A stretch of 64,000 bases of DNA from contig NZ_MOBR01000040.1 in assembly GCF_003732705.1 (NCBI RefSeq), positions 1 through 64,000 of the forward strand. Direction: 5' to 3'. Made by a program: the position numbers and the translations under genes. Positions 8,786 to 18,423 of the stretch are shown here, in pieces. The stretch comes from Pseudomonas frederiksbergensis. Lineage in GTDB: Bacteria > Pseudomonadota > Gammaproteobacteria > Pseudomonadales > Pseudomonadaceae. Position 1 is the stretch's first letter, and each line of letters begins with the position of its first letter. The notes below the pieces were generated by a model. That model was not told the DNA's origin, ran no database searches, and saw only the letters and a list, made by a program, of their open reading frames with translations.

Positions 8786-11185
8786 ATGAGCAACTCACCG
8801 TCCACCCATCCACTCGAACCTTTCACCCCACGCACTCGTCCCAGCTTTATAACTTCACGATCAAGCCTGTCGGAGCCGTCGATGCTCATTCATCCGAAAA
8901 CCCATTTTCACCCGTATACCCATGCAAGTGGCGGCTGGGGTTCCGCCAAGTCAGTGATGAAAATCTTGTGGCGCGAGCAGGCATTCGCCAAGGCTCCGGG
9001 CGCACTGCTGAAACAAAATAAGCCGGATGGTTTTGCATGTGTTAGCTGTGCCTGGGCCAAGCCCGGCCATCCCCATGCGCTAGAGTTTTGCGAGAACGGC
9101 GCCAAGGCCACAGCCTGGGAATTGACGTCGATGAAGACCAGTCCGGCCTTCTTCGCCGAGCACACCCTCAGTGAATTGCGCCAATGGCCGGATTATGACC
9201 TGGAGCAGCACGGGCGGCTGACCCATCCCCTGCGTTACGACTCGGCCAGCGACCGCTACCTCGAAACGACCTGGGAAGAGGCTTATCGCGAAATCGGCGC
9301 GCAATTGCAGGTGCTGGAGCCGGACAGCGTGGTGTTTTACGCCTCGGGGCGTGCGTCCCTGGAAACCTCATTCATGTATCAGTTGTTCGCCCGAGCCTAT
9401 GGCACCAACAACCTGCCGGACAGTTCGAACATGTGCCACGAAAGTACCTCCGTGGGTCTACAGGAAAGCATCGGCGTGCCGGTCGGGACGGTGACGCTGG
9501 AGGATTTCGACCACACCGATTGCCTGTTTTTCTTCGGCCAGAACGTCGGCAGCAATGCGCCGCGAATGCTTCATCAGTTGCAGGACGTGCGCAAACGCAA
9601 CGTGCCGATCATCACCTTCAACCCTTTGCGCGAGCGAGGGCTGGAGCGGTTCGTTAATCCGCAATCGCCGACCGAAATGCTCACGCCGGACTCGACGATC
9701 ATCAGCACCCAATACCACCAGGTCGCCATCGGCGGTGATTCGGCCGCCCTGCTCGGTCTCGCCAAAGTTTTGCTGGAAATGGACGATCAAGCGCAACGTG
9801 AAGGTCGTGCCGCCATCCTCGACTATGACTTTATTGCGCAGCACACCGAAGGTTTCGAGACCTTCGCCACGATGGTGCGCGGATGTCACTGGCAACACAT
9901 CGAGCGCCAATCCGGGTTGACCCGTGGCGCACTCGAAGCGGCCGCGTCGGTGTACGCCCGGAGCCAACGGGTGATGATTATTTACGGCATGGGCCTGACC
10001 CAGCATCGGCACGGCGTGCAGAATGTGCAGATGCTGGTGAACCTGCTGCTGATGCGCGGTAATTTCGGCAAACCGGGCGCCGGGATCTGCCCGGTTCGTG
10101 GCCACTCCAACGTTCAGGGCCAGCGCACCGTGGGAATTACCGAAGACCCGAAAAAAGTCCCGGTCGAGCTGATCGAGCAGCAGTTCGGCTTCAAGGTGCC
10201 GTCGCAAATGGGGCTGTGCACCGTGGACGCCTGTGAAGGCATTCTGGTAGGTCGGGTACGCGGATTCATTGGCCTGGGCGGCAATTTCCTGCGAGCCATT
10301 CCCGACACTTCGCGCATGGAGCCGGCCTGGCAAACGCTGCAACTGAACGTGCAGATCGCAACCAAGCTCAATCGCACGCACTTGCTCCCCGCACAGAACA
10401 TGTGGCTGTTGCCATGCCTGGGCCGTATCGAAATCGACCGACAGGACGGCGTCGCGCAAACCTGGGCCACCGAGGACAGCACAGGGTGCGTCCATGGCTG
10501 GCGCGGCAGTGCGGAACCGGTCAGCACCCACCTGCGTGCGGAAGCCAGCATTGTTGCCGGTCTGGCCATGGCCACCCTGCCATCCGGCTCCTCCATAGAC
10601 TGGGAGGGCTGGAGTAAGGACTACTCTCTAATCAGGACAGCCATCGGCACCATCTACCCGGACATCTTCCACGACATGGAGACCCGCATGACCGAACCGG
10701 GCGGCTTTCATCGCCCAATCGCCGTATCCCAACGCAAATGGCTAACCGATAGTGGCAAGGCGCAGTTCATCATGCTCTCGACACTCAACGAAGACGATGA
10801 TGTGAACCCAGGCGCCACACCGCGCGATGTGCTTCAACTGATGACGTTGCGTAGCAATGACCAGTTCAACACCACCATTTATGGCTACGAGGATCGCTTT
10901 CGCGGCATCAGCGGCACCCGAAAGGTGATTTTCATGCACTGCAACGATATCGTTCGGCTGGGGTTTGAGATCGGCGATCAGGTGTTGCTGACCACGGCCA
11001 TCGAGCCAGAGGTCAAGCGCCAAGTCGGGCCATTCGAAATCGTGGCCTATGACATTCCCGAAGGCTGCGCCGCTGCTTACTATCCAGAATGCAATCCGCT
11101 CGTGCCACTCTGGCACCATGCGGAACGCAGCAAAGTGCCGGCGGCCAAATCAGTGCCGGTGCGGTTGAGCCTTGTGGGTAGTTAA
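8786..11185 (+). CDS. FdhF/YdeP-family molybdopterin oxidoreductase
   Basis: A 799-residue bis-MGD-type oxidoreductase of the YdeP branch. HASGGWGSAKS (about 46-56) and the Cys pair CVSC (85-88) with a third Cys at 102 (FCENG) mark the N-terminal region. CHES near the active site takes the place of the selenocysteine or cysteine of formate dehydrogenases. No four-Cys iron-sulfur cluster is complete. E. coli YdeP is tied to acid resistance, but the substrate of the family is unsettled. The ATG at 8882 (Met33) would remove a poorly conserved extension and is a credible alternative start. No accessory fdhD lies in the window. Confidence 0.82.
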   Translation: MSNSPSTHPLEPFTPRTRPSFITSRSSLSEPSMLIHPKTHFHPYTHASGGWGSAKSVMKILWREQAFAKAPGALLKQNKPDGFACVSCAWAKPGHPHALEFCENGAKATAWELTSMKTSPAFFAEHTLSELRQWPDYDLEQHGRLTHPLRYDSASDRYLETTWEEAYREIGAQLQVLEPDSVVFYASGRASLETSFMYQLFARAYGTNNLPDSSNMCHESTSVGLQESIGVPVGTVTLEDFDHTDCLFFFGQNVGSNAPRMLHQLQDVRKRNVPIITFNPLRERGLERFVNPQSPTEMLTPDSTIISTQYHQVAIGGDSAALLGLAKVLLEMDDQAQREGRAAILDYDFIAQHTEGFETFATMVRGCHWQHIERQSGLTRGALEAAASVYARSQRVMIIYGMGLTQHRHGVQNVQMLVNLLLMRGNFGKPGAGICPVRGHSNVQGQRTVGITEDPKKVPVELIEQQFGFKVPSQMGLCTVDACEGILVGRVRGFIGLGGNFLRAIPDTSRMEPAWQTLQLNVQIATKLNRTHLLPAQNMWLLPCLGRIEIDRQDGVAQTWATEDSTGCVHGWRGSAEPVSTHLRAEASIVAGLAMATLPSGSSIDWEGWSKDYSLIRTAIGTIYPDIFHDMETRMTEPGGFHRPIAVSQRKWLTDSGKAQFIMLSTLNEDDDVNPGATPRDVLQLMTLRSNDQFNTTIYGYEDRFRGISGTRKVIFMHCNDIVRLGFEIGDQVLLTTAIEPEVKRQVGPFEIVAYDIPEGCAAAYYPECNPLVPLWHHAERSKVPAAKSVPVRLSLVGS

Positions 11186-11381
11186 CGAGCGACGTCGAAG
11201 GTGTTCATTCAAAAAATCTGCGTCGTGCTTTTTGTGGCTGTAGCTGCATTGCGGCTGGATGTTGGCTATCAAAACTGACTGAGCGCTCGTCGTAATCAAA
11301 GGGTTACTTAGACAGAAATTCTCTTTGAATTTTTTTCTAAAGGAGCCACTCCTTTATCTATGAGTAAACGGAGGGGATCTC

Positions 11382-11633
11382 ATGAACAACGACCTTTACA
11401 TCATTGAGTACAAGCTTCACGGAGAGCCCAAGACCTTTATTATTAGGACGAAAATCAGAAGCAATTCTGACGCATGGCATTGGGCAAGCTGTGATGCCGG
11501 AGTGGCCCCCATACCGAAGCCTGGGAGACCACCACTTAAGATTGTCACGAAGCCTCAAGCCGAAAAATACGGGCTCAGCGATGTTAAATGGCGTGAGACA
11601 GCAACCTTAGTTTGGACTGAGGTGGCACCGTGA
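11382..11633 (+). CDS. Small DUF6555-type protein
   Basis: An 83-residue soluble protein with a strong ribosome site (cggagggg) before the ATG. The opening (YIIEYKLHGEP), the central DAWHWA segment and the length match what I remember of the Pseudomonas DUF6555 family. The function is unknown. Its first 15 residues resemble those of the protein at 107-343. It is transcribed alone, about 200 bases after the YdeP-like gene. Confidence 0.65.
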   Translation: MNNDLYIIEYKLHGEPKTFIIRTKIRSNSDAWHWASCDAGVAPIPKPGRPPLKIVTKPQAEKYGLSDVKWRETATLVWTEVAP

Positions 11634-11764
11634 TGAATATCAGCAAGCGAACCGAAATCGCTCTGACAGTGCGGTAAAGCATCAGCCGACCAAAGGGTGA
11701 ATGTAACAAAGAATTTCAAGATTTCGCTGTGGTCTATGAGAAACCACAACACGAGCTCGCAATC

Positions 11765-12214
11765 ATGAAATTCTCTAAATTCTGCCAAGCCCTTTCTAAC
11801 TGGGCCGGTAGCTCCAAGACCTTTCTAACCGCTGTCGCCTTGATCGTTGTATGGGCGCTAACCGGGCCGTATTTTCACTACAACGATACGTGGCAATTAA
11901 TCATCAACACCTCGACGACTATCATCACGTTCCTGATGGTTTTTCTGATCCAGAACACGCAGAACCGGGATAACGACATTTTGCACTTGAAGATTGATGA
12001 GCTGATTCGGGCTACCAAGGAAGCACAAAACGCCACGTTGTCTTTGGACAAAATGGGCACCAGAGAATTGAGAAAACTACGCGAGCAGTACAGCTCGTTA
12101 GGTGAAGAAGGTCACATCAGTTTGGATTCAGCTGAGGAGCAAAATGTAAAACAAGATGAACTATCTCTACACACGTCGCCAGCTGTCACTGGTCAGAATG
12201 GGCTAACGAGCTGA
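11765..12214 (+). CDS. Low-affinity iron permease family protein
   Basis: About 149 residues with two membrane helices (VALIVVWALTGPYF at about 22-35 and the TIITFLMVFLIQNTQNRD segment). A soluble helix with the family's DILHLKIDELIRA follows. This is the small bacterial Fet4-like family. Iron transport by the bacterial members has not, as far as I know, been shown. The start at 11765 places the usual short N-terminus. A start at 11729 would add 12 residues. It resembles genes found in Pseudomonas stress clusters with hemerythrin, CinA and SDR genes. Confidence 0.75.
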   Translation: MKFSKFCQALSNWAGSSKTFLTAVALIVVWALTGPYFHYNDTWQLIINTSTTIITFLMVFLIQNTQNRDNDILHLKIDELIRATKEAQNATLSLDKMGTRELRKLREQYSSLGEEGHISLDSAEEQNVKQDELSLHTSPAVTGQNGLTS

Positions 12215-12275
12215 GTTCGAAAATGAAGCGTTCTGGCGCAGCAGCCCAAGTCACTGGCGCGTCAGATCGACAAAG

Positions 12276-12498
12276 CTACCCCTTTGACTTCCGGGGATCT
12301 GCCGCTCGAGGAAACGTCCTTTCTTCTTGGGTCGTTCCATCGTCCTGATGAATCTTAAGCGAAGCTGTTTTGCCTTGGAGAATTCGCTAGCTAGTGCGGT
12401 GATTTCCACCTAGTCGTCGTTGTCTTCGACGCGCGCTGCGCGCCCTCCTTTACCAATATCCAGAGTTTCTCGGATTTGGTGGTCTGGTAGTTATCCAT
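12276..12498 (-). pseudogene. Broken DUF2188 gene
   Basis: A perfect ribosome site (aaggagg) and ATG at 12498 open a frame reading MDNYQTTKSEKLWILVKEGA. This stops after about 35 codons. Further on, a second frame reads EITALASEFSKAK and a third reads KTASLKIHQDDGTTQEERTF, ending at a TAG at 12276. The pieces line up as the start, middle and end of a DUF2188-type small protein, so at least two frameshifts have broken the gene. Start signals are intact, which points to recent decay. Confidence 0.7.
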
Positions 12499-12685
12499 CG
12501 ATCCTCCTTGCGCAATCAGGCGCGCTTGCACTGTAGTGATTGGTTGGCCTTTAGCATTGCTACGAGATTGAAAAAGTCACTACCCGGCCCTTGCCGCTTT
12601 ATCTACGGGCGTTCTGTCATCTCGATGGAACATTGAAAGCAGCCCCATCCTCTATCGCAACACCAGCGAATCTGAGGATGTCACC

Positions 12686-14026
12686 ATGATCCACTCACTC
12701 ACCGGTATGAAGCCAGGCGAGCGTTACGCCGTCGAAAGCCTCGAACGTACTCGTAATTTTTCAGGCTTCTTTCTCGATGGAAAGTATTACCTGGAGCCCG
12801 AGTTAATGACCGCCGTCGGGTGGCTGGAAGGTCAACAATTTCTGTATGACGAGCTTGATCCTGCTGGTAAACCGGTGTTTCCAAACCGGGTTGCTGGCAC
12901 CATAGAAGACCTGACATTGACGTTGGCCGATGGTGCACGTCTGAAGTTGAACCAGGTGCGCTACAACGCCCCAGTGGATCGCCCTACACGAGAGATCGAC
13001 ACCTCCCAGGATCTTTACCGTCGCAAGGCGTCCGGGCAGCTCTTCGACAAATTGGTGGTCATCACCGGGGCATCAAGCGGCATAGGTCGTGCGGCGGCAC
13101 ATGCGTTCGCCAGTGAAGGCGCCCGTCTGGTGCTCGGTGCTCGAGATGAAATGGCACTTGCCGAAGTCGTCGAAGAATGTGCTGCACGCGGTGCCACAGC
13201 CCTACCCGTTCGAACTGATGTGACGAACAGCCAACAAATGCGAGCGCTGGCTGATCAAGCCGCCGCTTTTGGTGACGGTCGCATCGACATCTGGATCAAC
13301 AATGCAGGTGTCGGTGCGGTGGGCAATTTCGAGGAAACGCCACTTGAGGCTCATGAGCAGGTGTTGCAAACGGATCTGCTCGGTTACCTGCGCGGTGCCT
13401 ATGTGGCCTGGCCTTACTTCAAGGCGCAAAAACGCGGCATTTTGATCAATACCCTTTCACTCGGGAGTTGGGTTGCGCAACCCTATGCCGCTGCTTACTC
13501 GGCCAGCAAATACGGTCTGCGCGGTTTGAGTGAAGCGTTACGCGGGGAACTCAATGAATTTCCCGATATCCATGTCTGCGACATCTATCCAGCCGTCATG
13601 GACACACCGGGATTTCGTGACGGGGGTAATTTCACCGGTCATGCCCTTAAGCCACCTCCACCCATTTATGATCCGCATCTCGTCGCCAAAGCTATGGTTG
13701 CTTGCGCGTTACGTCCAAGGCCGAGTACCACAGTGGGTGGTGCCGCCACGATGGCGCGGCTAGCACATTTTTTAGTGCCTGGCTTCCCCCTTCTATATGG
13801 ATGGTTGACGCGCATGGGCCTGGAGAACAGTCCACAGTCGGCATCGTCATCGGGCAACCTTTTCGCGCCGCCAAGCGGTCAACGTCGCGTTGAAGGTGGC
13901 TGGCGCGCAGCCAGGCAGAGACCTTCGTTGCTATTGGCAGTCGGCGCAACGCTATTAATTGGCGGAGCTCTGTTTGCGCTCAATCGTCATGGAAGGCGAG
14001 AACGTGCACTCTACGAAAGAGAATGA
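12686..14026 (+). CDS. SDR oxidoreductase with an extra N-terminal domain and a C-terminal membrane helix
   Basis: A 446-residue protein. Residues 1-118 form an unassigned domain with a WLEGQQFLYDE segment. A classical SDR follows, with TGASSGIG at 127-134, an NNAG motif, and catalytic Tyr/Lys in YSASKYG. The C-terminus has a hydrophobic helix (LLLAVGATLLIGGALFAL) and a basic tail, so the enzyme is probably membrane-tethered. The TGASSGIG core and SALE-type C-terminus resemble stress-cluster SDRs of pseudomonads. The substrate is unknown. A gagg ribosome site supports the long start. Confidence 0.78.
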   Translation: MIHSLTGMKPGERYAVESLERTRNFSGFFLDGKYYLEPELMTAVGWLEGQQFLYDELDPAGKPVFPNRVAGTIEDLTLTLADGARLKLNQVRYNAPVDRPTREIDTSQDLYRRKASGQLFDKLVVITGASSGIGRAAAHAFASEGARLVLGARDEMALAEVVEECAARGATALPVRTDVTNSQQMRALADQAAAFGDGRIDIWINNAGVGAVGNFEETPLEAHEQVLQTDLLGYLRGAYVAWPYFKAQKRGILINTLSLGSWVAQPYAAAYSASKYGLRGLSEALRGELNEFPDIHVCDIYPAVMDTPGFRDGGNFTGHALKPPPPIYDPHLVAKAMVACALRPRPSTTVGGAATMARLAHFLVPGFPLLYGWLTRMGLENSPQSASSSGNLFAPPSGQRRVEGGWRAARQRPSLLLAVGATLLIGGALFALNRHGRRERALYERE

Positions 14027-14055
14027 TCAAGGTCATGGAACTGCGCGGCCGGCAA

Positions 14056-14084
14056 TGTCAGAGGCGCTGCAGGCGCCTCTGACA
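14056..14084. terminator. Hairpin between convergent genes
   Basis: tgtcagaggcgc and gcgcctctgaca form a perfect 12-pair stem with a five-base loop (tgcag). It lies between the SDR gene and the oppositely oriented TPP-enzyme gene. There is no long T-run, so it may act as a barrier or transcript-end stabiliser. Confidence 0.6.
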
Positions 14085-14097
14085 GTCGGGGCGCTGC

Positions 14098-15890
14098 TTA
14101 CTTTTTGGAACCTCCAGGCAATACAGCCCCAAGAATCTGCTTGGCGGTTTGCACAATGACGCCAGCTTCATCCGGATCACCTTGCAGCAGGGTCGAGGCA
14201 AATTTCTTCGCCTGCTCGAGTTTGATATGCGGCGGCAGCGGCGGAACGTTCGGGTCAGTCTTGAATTCGATCAGCACGGGAGTATCTGAAGCCAATGCTT
14301 TTTCCCAAGCATCGGCAACGTCTTCCTCGCGATCTACGAAAATGCCCTTCAGTCCGATGGAAATGGCGAACAGGTGATAAGGAACGTCAGGGATGTTCTG
14401 CGAGGCTTCGAACTTGGGATCGCCTTCCATGACTCGCTGCTCCCATGTGACCTGATTCAGGTCTTCATTATTGAAGACGGCGCAAATCCATTTTGGGCTT
14501 TCCCACTGCCGCCAGTATTTGGCAACGGTGATCAACTCGGCCATGTTGCTCATCTGCATTGCACCGTCACCCACCAAGGCGATTACAGCACGCTGCGGGT
14601 AGGCGAATTTTGCTGCAATCGCATAGGGAACAGCGGCGCCCATGGATGCCAGGCCACCGGAGAGCGAACACATCATGCCGCCCCGAATCTTCAAGTCGCG
14701 CGCGAACCAGTTGGCGCACGACCCTGAGTCACTGGTGATGATGGCGTGCTCGGGAAGGCGTGGTGAGAGTTCGTAAACCACCCGTTGCGGGTTGATCGGA
14801 TCAGCCTTGGCCAAGGCGCGTTTTTCCAACGTTTTCTCCCAAGTAGCGTGCCAGCCTTCGATCTTTTTACGCCACTTGCGTGAGGTTTTGTATTCCAGCA
14901 ATGGCAGCAGCGCCGCCAGCGTTTCGGCCGCATCGCCCACCAGATTCACCTCCATCGGATAGCGTAAGCTCAGCATGTCCGGTTGAAGATCAATTTGAAC
15001 CCCGCGCGCCTGGCCTTCTTTAGGCAGAAATTCGGAATAAGGGAAGCCTGACCCGATCATCAGCAAGATGTCGCACTCGGTCATCAACTTGTAGCTGGGC
15101 TCGGTACCGAGCAAGCCGATGCTGCCGGTGACCCACGGTAAATCGTCAGGCAGTACCGCTTTACCGAGCAAGGCCTTGGCTGCGCCGGCACCGAGCTTCT
15201 CGGCAATTGCAATGACTTGATCGGTCGCAGCCAACGCACCAGCGCCCACCAGGATGGCGACCTTCTCGCCGGCATTCAGCACATCAGCCGCCCGTCGTAG
15301 ATCCACTTCATACGGAACGACCCTCGGCTTGCTATAACCAACCCTGAATGAACGGTACCGTGCTCCCTGCCGGGCGCCTTGTATTCGGCTTCCTGCAAGT
15401 CATTGGGTAGGATCAGTGCAGTGACCCGACGCTCGCCTACTGCGGTGCGAACCGCACGGTCGACTAGATGTCGGACTTGCGACGGCGTCGAGGCTTGTTG
15501 CACGAACGCACCGGCGACATCCTTTAACATCGACAGCAAATCCATCTCTTGCTGATAGTGTCCGCCAAGCGCTGCACGCGCTTGCTGGCCAACGATGGCC
15601 AACACCGGCATATGATCCATTCGCGCATCGTAGAGACCGGTAATCAGATGCGAAGCACCGGGGCCAGAGGTCGCAATGCATACGCCCAGCTCTCCCGTGA
15701 ACTTGGCGTGAGCGGAGGCCATGAACGCTGCCATTTCTTCGTGTCGGGCCTGAACGAACTCGATCTTTCCTTGGGCACGACTTAGTGCACCAAAAACCCC
15801 GTTGATACCGTCACCCGGATAACCAAAAATCCGCGTTACGCCCTATTGGCTGAGTCGTTCAACCAGAAAATCGCTGACTGTTGTTGTCAT
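14098..15890 (-). pseudogene. Thiamine-pyrophosphate enzyme (pyruvate oxidase-like), two inactivating lesions
   Basis: The whole reads as an about 596-residue TPP enzyme of the PoxB/acetolactate-synthase superfamily. It has the N-terminal glutamate loop (RHEEMAAFMA), a central nucleotide domain and a C-terminal cofactor motif VGDGAMQMSN with NNEDLNQVTWE. Two lesions are visible. A TAG at 15843-15845 replaces what should be Trp16 (SQ-stop-GVTRIFGYPGDG). A one-base loss near 15336-15342 shifts the frame after HSGL, and translation resumes correctly as GYSKPRVVPYEVDL. The ribosome site (gagg) and start are intact. The downstream 402-residue part might still be made from an internal start. Confidence 0.8.
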
Positions 15891-15945
15891 TAAGATCCTC
15901 GTCTTTACCGATGCGTAGAGTTGCTGCTGGAATGGCCGTGGCAGC

Positions 15946-16203
15946 TCAACCGACTTTGTCGTTTTCCTGTTCAGGCGTTTCAATGCCAAGTTCTTCTTCA
16001 GGGGCTTCGTGCGGATAACCAGGTAACCCACGAGCGTCATTCGGCCCTTGGCGACGGCCCGACGGGTTCTTTTTCTTGTCCCAATCGGTGGTGGCATTCG
16101 GGTCTTCATTACGGCCAGCCGTACCTATCACGCAGCCGTCGTCATTGGGATTGCCCTGATCCTCGATGGGTTTGTCCGGGGCAGTAGATGGCTCGGTTTT
16201 CAT
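15946..16203 (-). CDS. Small acidic, probably disordered protein
   Basis: About 85 residues, rich in Pro, Glu, Asp, Asn and Gly, without hydrophobic core segments. It is probably intrinsically disordered. A ggagg ribosome site lies six bases before the ATG at 16203. The TTG at 16215 lies inside that site and is unlikely to be the start. It sits about 55 bases upstream of the decayed TPP-enzyme gene and may have been co-transcribed with it. The function is unknown. Confidence 0.6.
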   Translation of the reverse strand: MKTEPSTAPDKPIEDQGNPNDDGCVIGTAGRNEDPNATTDWDKKKNPSGRRQGPNDARGLPGYPHEAPEEELGIETPEQENDKVG

Positions 16204-16526
16204 AGATGCCTCCAACGCAAGGTCATGAGACTCTTTGGAGGCAGGGTCAACGCCAGAGTGCAGCTCAATTGACGAATGGTGAACGCGACTTTAACTACCG
16301 ATTTCACGGTCAGATTGACTAGATGAGTCGTCGCGCTCAAACGGCGCAGCCCACGAACCCAAGACCGAAAGGATCTAAAGCATCTGAAGGCACGGGGTAT
16401 ACACTCATTGGCGAGCTCCCTAGCCAATGAATTTAGGTTCAGCCCTATCAAGCGCGTACCTTCGCGGCGCTCCTCATTACTCTTTAGACAAAAGTCATTT
16501 GGCTGGCTCCCGTCGAGACAAGCCAT

Positions 16527-16805
16527 ATGCTATCAACTCTAGAGATCCGTCACTTGATAGAACAAAGTTTTCTGCCCACTCGTTGCGAATGCACAATCGA
16601 TTCAGGAACCGCTCTGACGGTACGATTTTTCCACGACACTTCGAATCGAGAAATTCTTGTTGTCACTGGTATCTCTTTAGCTCAACTGTGCAATGGGCTT
16701 GCCATCGCAGGTCTTGTTGAAGGACTACGACAGGATCTTGAACTCGTATCTTGTGCTCCTGGCTATACAGTAAGTGATCCAGGTTCTACGTTGCACCGTC
16801 GGTGA
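16527..16805 (+). CDS. DUF1652 protein
   Basis: A 92-residue Pseudomonas-type DUF1652 protein. It begins MLSTLEIRHLIEQSFLP, followed by TRCECTI, and has a central VTGISL and an AGLVEGLRQDLE helix. The family is small, soluble and restricted mainly to pseudomonads. No function is known. Promoter and terminator signals are not clear here. Confidence 0.75.
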   Translation: MLSTLEIRHLIEQSFLPTRCECTIDSGTALTVRFFHDTSNREILVVTGISLAQLCNGLAIAGLVEGLRQDLELVSCAPGYTVSDPGSTLHRR

Positions 16806-16910
16806 TATGACGTTGACTGCTCTCTAAACTGATGGCAATGCTAAGCTTTAATTTCTTCGAATGAGACGAAGTACCCCCTATCGACATCTCTCAAACATTC
16901 GAGAAAGATT

Positions 16911-17351
16911 ATGAAGCGGATCCTGATCGGTTCTCTCACCCTAGCAATCATCGGCACGATGACCTATGGACTGCTCCAATGGAGAGCCATCGACAAGCAG
17001 AATCAAGAATTTTCGTGCAGTGAAGCAAAGCAAACCTTAAAAGGAGTGGAGATTCGCGCGCGAGCGTTGGCTGCCGGGATGACCGTAGAGGCCTACGCTA
17101 ATGCTGAAGAGGAGGAAGTGGCGAAACTGATCAGTGCCCTCGAAGGTGCCACTAGCGCGACGGATATTGATTCGGTCATGGAAAGTCACGCTGCAGCCAT
17201 AAAAGCGGAGGACGCCGCTGTTGAGGCAGAGGTGGATGCTCGAGGAGATCAAGCATTCCTCGAACAACGATTAAAGAAGCAGCGGATACCCGTCGATGTT
17301 AAACAACAGCTCGAACGCGCCGCAAAGGCAGTCAGTCTTACTTGTAGCTAG
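16911..17351 (+). CDS. Exported or membrane-anchored helical protein
   Basis: A 146-residue protein. An N-terminal hydrophobic segment (residues 4-23) serves as an uncleaved anchor or signal. A largely alpha-helical Glu/Ala-rich region follows, likely a coiled coil. Cys36 and Cys145 could form a disulfide if the protein is exported. The ATG at 16911 has a gagaaag ribosome site. No family is recognised. It stands alone, downstream of the DUF1652 gene. Confidence 0.6.
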   Translation: MKRILIGSLTLAIIGTMTYGLLQWRAIDKQNQEFSCSEAKQTLKGVEIRARALAAGMTVEAYANAEEEEVAKLISALEGATSATDIDSVMESHAAAIKAEDAAVEAEVDARGDQAFLEQRLKKQRIPVDVKQQLERAAKAVSLTCS

Positions 17352-17409
17352 CGCCCTGTGATATATCGCCCCCTTCTAAAGCTGTCTCCCCAGACTAAGA
17401 GCCTACAAA

Positions 17410-17479
17410 AACAGGCCCTCGAAAGGCCCCTTTTGTACTCAAACCAGAATCACTTGGTCAGCCAGGACTCAACGATCGC
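17410..17479 (-). pseudogene. Remnant 3' end and terminator of a second mvaT-like gene
   Basis: On the minus strand, 17479 to 17450 reads AIVESWLTK followed by a stop. This matches the last codons of the mvaT gene at 18424-18789 (TVESWLTK, stop). The stem of its terminator and the gtactcaa spacing also match 18383-18424 at about 80 percent identity. Only this end is left. An SDR gene occupies the place of the missing 5' part. Confidence 0.65.
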
Positions 17480-17499
17480 AGAAGGGATTAAAAAAAGTC

Positions 17500-18279
17500 T
17501 TAATAAGCTTTGTTCTCAACCAAGCAATTGCCTCCATCCACCACTAGCAACTCACCTGTGATGTAACTCGCTTCAGGAGAAGCCAAGAATACAACGGCAG
17601 CGGCCACTTCATCTGGCCGACCCGCTCTTCCGAGAGGTGTAGAGCGTGCTGCTTTGACTTCATCAGGAGTGCTCGACCCTGTAGCTATCCAACCAGGGGC
17701 AACTGAATTCACAGTGATACCTAGATGAGCAACCTCAAGAGCAACACTCATGTTCATCCCTACCATTCCGGCCTTTGCTGCACTGTAAGCAGCCTCTCCT
17801 GGATTACTGGCTCGTGTGCCTGTGGTTGAGCTGATGTTCACTATGCGGCCATATCCTCTAGCCCGCATCCCAGGCAACACCCCTTGAGTTAACAGGAACG
17901 CAGTTGTCAGATTTCTAGCGATGGAAAGATTCCAGGTTTCAAGGCTCGTACTCGTGAACTCGGCGAACGGTTCTGGACTTCCTTGCATCGCCATACCGGC
18001 ATTATTTACAAGAATATCGATGTGGCCCCAGACGGCCTCAGCCCAAGCGACGAACTCACTAACCTGAGTTTCCTGAGTTAAGTCTACCGGTCGACCCTCC
18101 GCTTCGAAGCCGGCGGCGCGTAACTCCGCAACCCGCTCATTGATGCGTGCGCTGCTTGCCGTGACGATCAGTTTGGCCCCTTGAGCCCCAAGACGATGGG
18201 CAATAGCCATACCAATTCCAAGCTCACTGCCCGCTCCACTCACAAGCGCCACCTGATCCGCCCAGCTTGAATTCATCAT
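17500..18279 (-). CDS. SDR family oxidoreductase
   Basis: A 259-residue classical SDR. The cofactor motif is a variant, SGAGSELGIG (residues 14-23). NNAG is present, and the catalytic triad appears as Ser in NISSTTG, Tyr and Lys in YSAAKAG. It ends with a typical SDGG-like VVDGGN. FabG-like NAD(P)H-dependent reduction is likely, but the substrate is unknown. It lies between two homologous mvaT 3' ends, so it probably entered with or through recombination at mvaT sequences. Confidence 0.82.
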   Translation of the reverse strand: MMNSSWADQVALVSGAGSELGIGMAIAHRLGAQGAKLIVTASSARINERVAELRAAGFEAEGRPVDLTQETQVSEFVAWAEAVWGHIDILVNNAGMAMQGSPEPFAEFTSTSLETWNLSIARNLTTAFLLTQGVLPGMRARGYGRIVNISSTTGTRASNPGEAAYSAAKAGMVGMNMSVALEVAHLGITVNSVAPGWIATGSSTPDEVKAARSTPLGRAGRPDEVAAAVVFLASPEASYITGELLVVDGGNCLVENKAY

Positions 18280-18382
18280 CCTTGCCTCTGTTGAAGGTTT
18301 GCGAAGCCCACGAATGGAGGTGTAGCAGATAGCCGGAAACGCCGGTTGAGGATTTGGTCCCTGACTTCGATAAACTGCAAAT

Positions 18383-18408
18383 AAAAAGGGCCTTCGAAGG
18401 GCCCTGTT
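18383..18408 (-). terminator. Terminator of mvaT
   Basis: The minus strand has gggccc-ttcgaa-ggccc followed by five T's, directly after the mvaT stop codon. Confidence 0.7.
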
Positions 18409-18423
18409 GTACTCAATCCAAGA

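Noticed and set aside
15843-15890. Alternative short leader peptide (15 codons) for the TPP gene
   Set aside because: The 15 codons match the normal N-terminus of the enzyme, and the rest of the protein continues in frame after the TAG, so it is a nonsense mutation.
15946-16215. TTG at 16215 as start of the acidic protein
   Set aside because: The TTG is part of the ggagg ribosome site of the ATG at 16203.
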